From Archivesica marissinica (taxonomy: Eukaryota; Mollusca; Bivalvia; Venerida; Vesicomyidae), in NCBI GenBank assembly GCA_014843695.1, contig CM026400.1, positions 44,802,638-44,866,637 on the forward strand: a stretch of DNA of 64,000 bases, in the 5' to 3' direction. Positions 50,901-59,900 of the stretch are shown piece after piece. Position 1 is the stretch's first letter; each line of letters begins with the position of its first letter. The position numbers were made by a program, and so were the translations under genes. The notes under the pieces are model-generated. The model was not told the DNA's origin. It saw only the letters and a program-made list of their open reading frames with translations, and did no database searches.

Positions 50901-53900
50901 ATCTTGTTGTATAATAATTTGACCTCAGTTAAGCAGCCACCTGTGCTAAGCAGCCACTTTCCATGATTCCCTTGGCTGGCTGCTTAAGACAGGTTTGACT
51001 GTACATCAAAATAAGAACAAATACTTAAGGGTATCATTGTATGCTTCATTATATTGCAATACACACAACTCTTGCATATATTTTTCTTGTGTTAACACTT
51101 CTATGAATGCAACTGTTGTGTTAAATAAACATATGCTAAAATAAACCAGATATCGATCTCATTTTCAGTAGAAATAGTTTATACAAATTTATTTTAGCTC
51201 GATTGCGAAACAAGTTCTTTCAACTTATTTTAATCGCTCTCTTTAAATGCCTTGCCTAAGCGCACAATCGTAACGGCTCCAGTGCGGCGCGAACTCCAGA
51301 CCTTTAGCACCTGAAGCGAACACGCTATCACGACTTCCACAACAGTAGAAATATTACTAATATGTCGCATGTCTATTATTAGATTTAAAGTTTAGCAATG
51401 CAATCTACATTGTAGCTATTTACCCTTTCGGTCATAATGTATATCAAAATAGGTTTCCTTTGTTCTCTTCTTTGGGTTAAATATAGCAAGCGTTTTCTAA
51501 CCAAGATCACATTGGCAGGAAACTAAAACACAGACCATGCTAAGTAAACTACAAAACAGTACAAATAAGTATATTTTTACAGATGGATCTGTAGTCCAGT
51601 GGTAACATGCTGGACTGGTAATCCAGGGATCGCAGGTTCGATCCCCCGTCTGACCCAAAATGAACAGTCTTTCAGATGGGACGTTAAACCGAGGTCTCGT
51701 GTCGGTGCTGTACAGACTCTGGAATGGGTCTCTCTCTGTATCATTGCACTATCCTCCAAAAATCTAAAGTGACTGATCTCTTCAGGAGGCCTCGCTCATA
51801 TGTGCAACCGGTAGCGACGATAAATAAACGTAAAAACACAACACTTTTTTTTAGAAAAAGGGAAGTAAAAATATTTTGAGTCGTCCGTTTTTAGCAGGTC
51901 GGTTGGGAAATGGGAAACAAACACCTTTTTATTACGGCCTTTTATGATGAGTACAATACATTTTTACAAATTGTTGCAATCATTTTGAACACATATATGA
52001 TTTTTTTATTTTAAACTTATAAATGTCATGTTTATACACCACATTGTAAGCTTATAAATGTCATGTTTATACACCAGTACATTGTAAACTTATAAATGTC
52101 ATGTTTATACACCAGCACATTGTAAACTTATAAATGTCATGTTTATACACCAGTACATTGTAAACTTATAAATGTCATGTTTATACACCAGTACATTGTA
52201 AGCTTATAAATGTCATGTTTATACACCAGTACATTGTAAGCTTATAAATGTCATGTTTATACACCAGCACATTGTAAACTTATAAATGTCATGTTTATAC
52301 ACCAGTACATTGTAAACTTATAAATGTCATGTTTATACACCAGTACATTGTAAACTTATAAATGTCATGTTTATACACCAGTACATTGTAAGCTTATAAA
52401 TGTCATGTTTATACACCAGTACATTGTAAACTTATAAATGTCATGTTTATACACCAGTACATTGTAAACTTATAAATGTCATGTTTATACACCAGCACAT
52501 TGTAAACTTATAAATGTCATGTTTATACACCAGTACATTGTAAGCTTATAAATGTCATGTTTATACACCAGCACATTGTAAACTAGCACATATATGATTT
52601 CTTAAACGAAATAATTTCATGTTTGCAGGCATAGCAACCAATGTTATTCATGTTTGCAGGCATAGCAACCAATGTTATTCATGTTTGCAGGCATAGCAAC
52701 CAATGTTATTCATGTTTGCAGGCATAGCAACCAATGTTATTCATGTTTGCAGGCATAGCAACCAATGTTATTCATGTTTGCAGACATAGCAACCAATGTT
52801 ATTCATGTTTGCAGGCATAGCAACCAATGTTATTCATGTTTGCAGGCATAGCAACCAATGTTATTCATGTTTGCAGGCATAGCAACCAATGTTATTCATG
52901 TTTGCAGGCATAGCAACCAATGTTATTCATGTTTGCAGGCATAGCAACCAATGTTATTCATGTTTGCAGGCATAGCAACCAATGTTATTCATGTTTGCAG
53001 GCATAGCAACCAATGTTATTCACTTAATGAATGGTATGGAATCATGGGTCATGAAAATAACATCCAGTCTTAATGGCACGGCGTGGATACAGGACAACGA
53101 GTGGGCGGGGCTACTTCTGACAATGGAGGAGTGGCTGACTTGTATAGAGGAGGCGATGGAGTATGTAGGCTCCACCCAGAGGGAGGAGGAGCGTGTAGAA
53201 AATCGACCACACATCAGGTAGACTGGTTCACTGCTGAACTAATACTAACAGACTGGTTTGGGTTATGTCTAAAATTCTAACGCGTTACATTAAAACTTTC
53301 ATAACTAACTCACAAAAACGTAACTATATCACTATAACTACATGTATGCTGTCTATTTGGTTGCACATTTATTTCTATGTCGTTTAACATTTTGCAGGCT
53401 AGTGGCAGATAAAATCACTTTTGCAAACAGCATAGAGCCAGATCAGATGGTACAGAACGTCTGATCAGGCTCTATCCTGTTTGCTATTCGGACAGTGGAG
53501 CTAAAACACTTGGCTGACTGGCAAACAACATAGATCCTGATCAGATTATGCCGCGGCTGATCTGGATCTATGTTGTTTGCAAATGTGATTTTATTTACTC
53601 AGCAGGCAAAGGGTGAAGGTAACAATTAATATTTAATTGGGATAAAAAATTGTCGGGTTTCTCGAATGTTTCTCGAATGTTACTCAGGATTGCTTGTAAA
53701 CTGATTATCACTTTGCACGTAAAACATAATTTTATGGCAGTTATTATTCTATCGTAGTGTTGGTAATAAAATTACTCACCATCAATTTAATCACCGTGCA
53801 TACCGTTGTTTTAAGATGTATATCTTAACCATTTCTTCACTTAATTTTGCCCATTGTTATTATATTTATTATGAATGTGTGGCGTCCGTGGTCCAGTGGT

Positions 53901-56900
53901 AGAGCGTCGGATTTGGAATCGAACGGTCCCGGGTTCGATACTCGGTCAGGCCACGTATGTAGCCTCATTGAGCAAGGCACCTCACACACGTTGCTTAGTA
54001 CTGGTTAATCGCTTAGGTCGGCTAAGCCTGCCCAGGAAAACATGTCCAAGTCCCCGCGAGGGATTTGACATTAAAGAAACATACATACATACATACAATA
54101 GTTCCATTCATTTTTATTTTTTTTGTAATAACCTTTGCAATCAACAGGTGGAATAGCACATTTCATTCCACTAATGCAACCCAGGTTCGATCCGCGGACC
54201 GGGAAGTATGTGAGATGGTACAGTTGTCGCCAGATCGGACAGGTTGGTTTTATCCGGGTACATTTACGCTTTCATCCGAGCCAACTAGAGTGATTAATAT
54301 AAGTTGTCATAGCTTGTTTCGAAATCGTCGTAAAATAAATAAAGTCTAAACTTTAAAAGAAAATCTGTCAACAAACCAAAAAAAAAAACTTGTTTCGCAA
54401 TTGAGCTAAATGAAGTGATGATGATTGAGCTTATTTACCCTCGCCTCCGGCGAACCATATGGGCGAGTGTGAGCTAAATGAAATTTGTAACTAAACAAAC
54501 ATAAAGAAATAGTAAATTGATCCTAGTTGGAAAGCTGAGGGGTTGAAGGAAATGTTTGAGTTTAGTTTCAGCAGAATTTGTGGAAGTCTGGTGTGTGGTT
54601 GGTAATTACTATGTTTCTACTACGCCATTAAATGCATGCTGTAGTTGGTTTGCATGCCAGCTCTGTGCTGTATACAGAATGTATATTAACCCTTTCAACA
54701 CCACTGACCTCTAAATAGGCTTACAAAATTTGTAGATCCAGATGAGCCGGCTCGTGACGAGATCTGTACTTTTTGCCAGTAATGTTACTATTTTTCGACA
54801 AAATTACCCATTTTGATAAATGAACTGGTCCAAATGTTATTTTCTTATTAATTTATTGGACTAAAAATATCATGCACCAGTCCATGTCTGTTACTTGGTG
54901 TTGAATTGGTTTGTGTGTGTTTTACGTTTATTTATCGTCGCTACCGGTTGCGACGCCTCCTGAAGAGATTAGTCATTTTAGATTGTGGAGAATAGTGCAA
55001 TGATACAGACAGAGAGACATTCCAGTGTCTCCTCTGGTGTAAAGCACCGACATGAGACCTCGGTTTAACGTCCCAATCCATTCAACACAAGTATCTCACA
55101 TGGACTTTTTATCAAAATGGGTACGTTTAAAAATAATAAAATTACTAGCACAAAGTCCAGATCCTGCTGGATATACACATTTTGCAAACCTTCTGTTTAG
55201 AGATATGTAGTATTGAAAAGGTTAAATTAACCCTTTCAACACCACAGACCTCTATTTATAGGCTTACAAAAAGTGTAGATCCAGATGAGCCGGCTCGTGA
55301 CGAGCCGTCTCATCAGGATCTGCACTATTTGCAAGTAGTATTACTAATTTTAGACAAAATTACCCATCTTGATAAATGAACTGGTCCGAATGTAATTTTC
55401 TTATTCATTTATTGGTCTAAGAATATCATGGACCAGTCCATGTCAGTTACTTGGTGTTGAAAGAGTTAAGTTCAGTGTTCAGCTCTTGTTCAATTTTTTA
55501 GTTGGTATACAGGTGTATTTAATTTTTTAGTTTTAGTTTTTCGGTGTTTTTGCTCAGTTTTAAATGGATGCTTGTTTACCGTTGTTTGCTGTTTTGCCAA
55601 TTCTAGTTGGAGTGTTGTCTAGTTTTGTGCCCCGCCCATTGTTGTACATTTTGTATATAATGCATGTTATAATTAAGTTGTTTTATGGTTGTGAAAATGT
55701 ACCTATTTTGCTATAGAACCTATGTTTAGATTGTTTTTTCAGTTAACCCTTTCAACCCCACAGGCCTCTAAATAGGCTTATGAAAAGTGTAGATCCAGAT
55801 GAGCCAGCTCGTGACGAGCCGTCTCATCAGGATCTGCACTTTTTTGCCAGTAATAATTATTACTATTTTTAGATAAAATTACCCATTTTGATAAATGAAC
55901 TGGTCCAAAGGTAATTTTCTTATTAATTTATTGGTCTGAAAATATCACGCACCAGTCCATGTGAGTTACTTGGGGTTGAATGGGTTAATCATAGTCGCTT
56001 TAGTTTGAAATTGAATTAATATGTAACTAGGTACAATCAAACGTGTATTAACCCTTTCCCTCATAGAAGCACCTCTTGATGCCATTACCAATACGTCATA
56101 CATTAACCCTTTCCCTCATAGAAGCACCTCTTGATGCCATTACCAATACAACATACATTAACCCTTTCCCTCATAGAAGCACCTCTTGATGCCATTACCA
56201 ATACAACATACATTACCTTTCCCTCATAGAAGCACCTCTTGATGCCATTACCAATACCACATACATTAACCCTTTCCCTCATAGAAGCACCTCTTGATGC
56301 CATTACCAATACAACATACATTAACCCTTTCCCTCATAGAAGCACCTCTTGAGCCATTACCAATACACATACATTAACCCTTTCCCTCATAGAAGCACCT
56401 CTTGAGCCATTACCAATACGACATACATTAACCCTTTCCTCATAGAAGCACCTCACCAACCAAACACACATCTGACATTACCAATAACAACATTAACCTT
56501 CCCTCATAGAAGCACCTCTGACGCCATTACCAATACACATACATTAACCCTTTCCCTCATAGAAGCACCTCTTGAGCCATTACCAATACGACATACATTA
56601 ACCCTTTCCCTCATAGAAGCACCTCTTGATGCCATTACCAATACCACATACATTAACCCTTCCCTCATAGAAGCACCTCTGATGCCATTACCAATACAAC
56701 ATACATTAACCCTTTCCTCATAGAAGCATGATGCCATTACCAATACCACATACCCTTTCCCTCATAGAAGCACCTCTGATGCCATTACCAATACACATAC
56801 ATTAACCCTTTCCCTCATAGAAGCACCTCTTGATGCCATTACCAATACCACATACATTAACCCTGTCCCTCATAGAAGCACCTCTTGATGCCATTACCAA

Positions 56901-59900
56901 TACGACATACATTAACCCTTTCCCTCATAGAAGCACCTCTTGATGCCATTACCAATACCACATACATTAACCCTTTCCCTCATAGAAGCACCTCTTGATG
57001 CCATTACCAATACAACATACATTGACAATGTAGTAGCCCAACCAATGTTCATAATAGAGGCCAGAATGTCATGTAGTCCCAGTAATACCTATGGAGGTGG
57101 GATAGATATGGCGACTACTTATCCACTGCATGATAGCTAAATGACTGTCGTTTGTATGGAGATATAATAGTATATTAACCAAAATCTCTATGAAGGAAAG
57201 GGTTTAGTAACCATCAAAGTGAAGGGCAAAAAGCTGTCTCTAAGCAGGAATGGTATCTTTAATACAGGCTAATTTGTTTTTCATCAATATAAACAGGACC
57301 TGAAAAAGTGATCTCTTAATACAAATGGTCTCTTAATACAAGTGGTCTCTTAATACAAGTGGTCTCATACTACAAGTGGTCTCATAATACAAGTGGTCTC
57401 ATAATACAAGTGGTCTCATAATACAAGTGGTCTCTTAATACAAATGGTCTCTTAATACAAGTGGTCTCTTAATACAAGTGGTCTCATAATACAAGTGGTC
57501 TCATAATACAAGTGGTCTCTTAATATAAGTGGTCTCTTAATACAAGTGGTCTCTTAATACAAGTGGTCTCATATACAAGTGGTCTCTTAATACAAGTGGT
57601 CTCATAATACAAGTGGTCTCATAATACAAGTGGTCTCTTAATACAAGTGGTCTCATAATACAAGTGGTCTCATAATACAAGTGGTCTCATAATACAAGTG
57701 GTCTCTTAATACAAGTGGTCTCATAATACAAGTGGTCTCATAATACAAGTGGTCTCTTAATGCAAGTGGTCTCTTAATACAAGTGGTCTCATAATACAAG
57801 TGGTCTCATAATACAAGTGGTCTCTTAATATAAGTGGTCTCTTAATATAAGTGGTCTCTTAATACAAGTGGTCTCTTAATACAAGTAGTCTCTTAATACA
57901 AGTGATCTCTTAATACAAGTGGTATATTAATACAAGCAGTATCTTAATACAAGTGGTCTCATAATACAAGTGGTCTCATAATACAAGTGGTCTCTTAATA
58001 CAAGTGGTCTCTTAATATAAGTGGTCTCTTAATACAAGTGGTCTCATAATACAAGTGGTCTCTTAATACAAGTGGTCTCTTAATACAAGTGGTATCTTAA
58101 TACAAGTGGTCTCTTAATACAAGTGGTCTCATAATACAAGTGGTCTCTTAATACAAGTGGTATCTTAATACAAGTGGTCTCATAATACAAGTGGTCTCAT
58201 AATACAAGTGGCCTTTCAAGCAAGTTGAACTGTAGTGTGAACTGAAATATATGTTTTTATTTTGTTCATTCAAAAGTACCTTACTTAACTCTGTGCATGC
58301 TAGCTGTCAAAATAACGGTCAAGTATGTCATGGAATTTCATTAGAATTGTTGTGAAATTCCACGACATATTTGACTGTTATTTTCACCGCTAGCATGAAA
58401 AGTTTAAATTACGCATACTTTGTAATATTATCAAAATTTGATGAATGTTTTTGAATATTTTACTACTCGAAATCTCATTTTAAGATTGGTATAAATGTTA
58501 TATAAATTTGATAAATGTTTTTGTATATTTTACCATTTGAATGCTCGTAATCTCATTTTAAGATCAATTATGTATTAATTTTTTCTCTGTTTAATAAAAT
58601 TAGTGAAAACTTTTCAAGATTTAGAAATGGTCAAGATTCTAATTTTTTTATTTTATGTATTAATTTTTCATTATTATTATAGTTTTATTAATCATTTTAG
58701 TTATTAACAATTAATCAATTTGGCTTTCACTGTTCACATTAAGTAAGTTATAATATGTTATTAAATTATATATTAAGAATGCCTTTAAACTAAGAACAAA
58801 TCATATGAAAACATTACGTGACTAACATTAATGAATGTATATGTATGCTATCATATTAATATGTATTAGCACAAATAGACAAATTGGTTCCGCTCTTTGC
58901 CAATATAGCTTCTTAGCTGGTTTATCGTTGCTTTAAATAACACGATGTCAACCTGTTATTAATGTAATTTGTGTATATTACATTTTGTTTCTCATGCCAT
59001 GTATACTATTATGTATGTATATTGTATTGCCAAAGACAAGGTTATTGCCGATTTTGAAATAAAACATATTCGTTCATAAAAATAGGTGTCGGATAAGTCA
59101 GTAATGGCTGGCCCTTTCCATAGGGGTGACACTATAATAAACAAACACTTTACTTTACTTTTACAGAAATATTTACTAAATGTTTAATGAAATATGATTT
59201 TGTATGTTACGGGTTTATAATATATATAGAAATCAGTTTTATAATCAGTTTTATCTCGAAATTATTTTTTAAATCCGGGTTTGCATTTTAATAATTGCAT
59301 GTTTTATGCAATATTTATTATTATTACGAATAATTAGTATTAATATTGATGAATCACATGTTTTACAGAGTTGAGGTGATTGATGTAGTGAGGAAAGTAC
59401 AGAAATGGGTAACCACAGCAACCAACGCTGTCGACAGTGAGGATGGAAAGCTTGTCGAACAGGTAAAAAAAACATCTGAGCACATAGCACAAACTCCGTA
59501 CATTTTGGTATTCTTGAGCAACATGGATGGGGCGCCGTCCATATTCGCCTATAAGACAAGTTTTTTACCACCAGATTATGGCCTCAAAGCGGCTTCCCGT
59601 GCTAAATTTTTTTTTAATAACCCTGTTTTTTAAAATGTATTAAATGATATCCATAATTACATTTTCGAAAGCAAGCACCCTGATAATGACAATTTCTTCA
59701 ACATGCACTGGCCAAACATGCAATTTTATACATGGTCTGGTGTCCATTTTATCAACCCGTCTTATATGTGAATGCATGCCAAAATGCATAGATTTCATGA
59801 CCAAAGTTGGGGAGTCGCCTTATAGTATATATGGGATGGAAATGGTATTATTTGACAACAAATGCCCAAAGTATCGATTAGAAAGTTAATACCTAACTTA

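Noticed and set aside
5538..54098. tRNA genes (many A-box/B-box pairs)
   Set aside because: All are heads of SINEs with shared non-tRNA bodies, tails and in several cases target-site duplications; none folds as an isolated tRNA gene on inspection.
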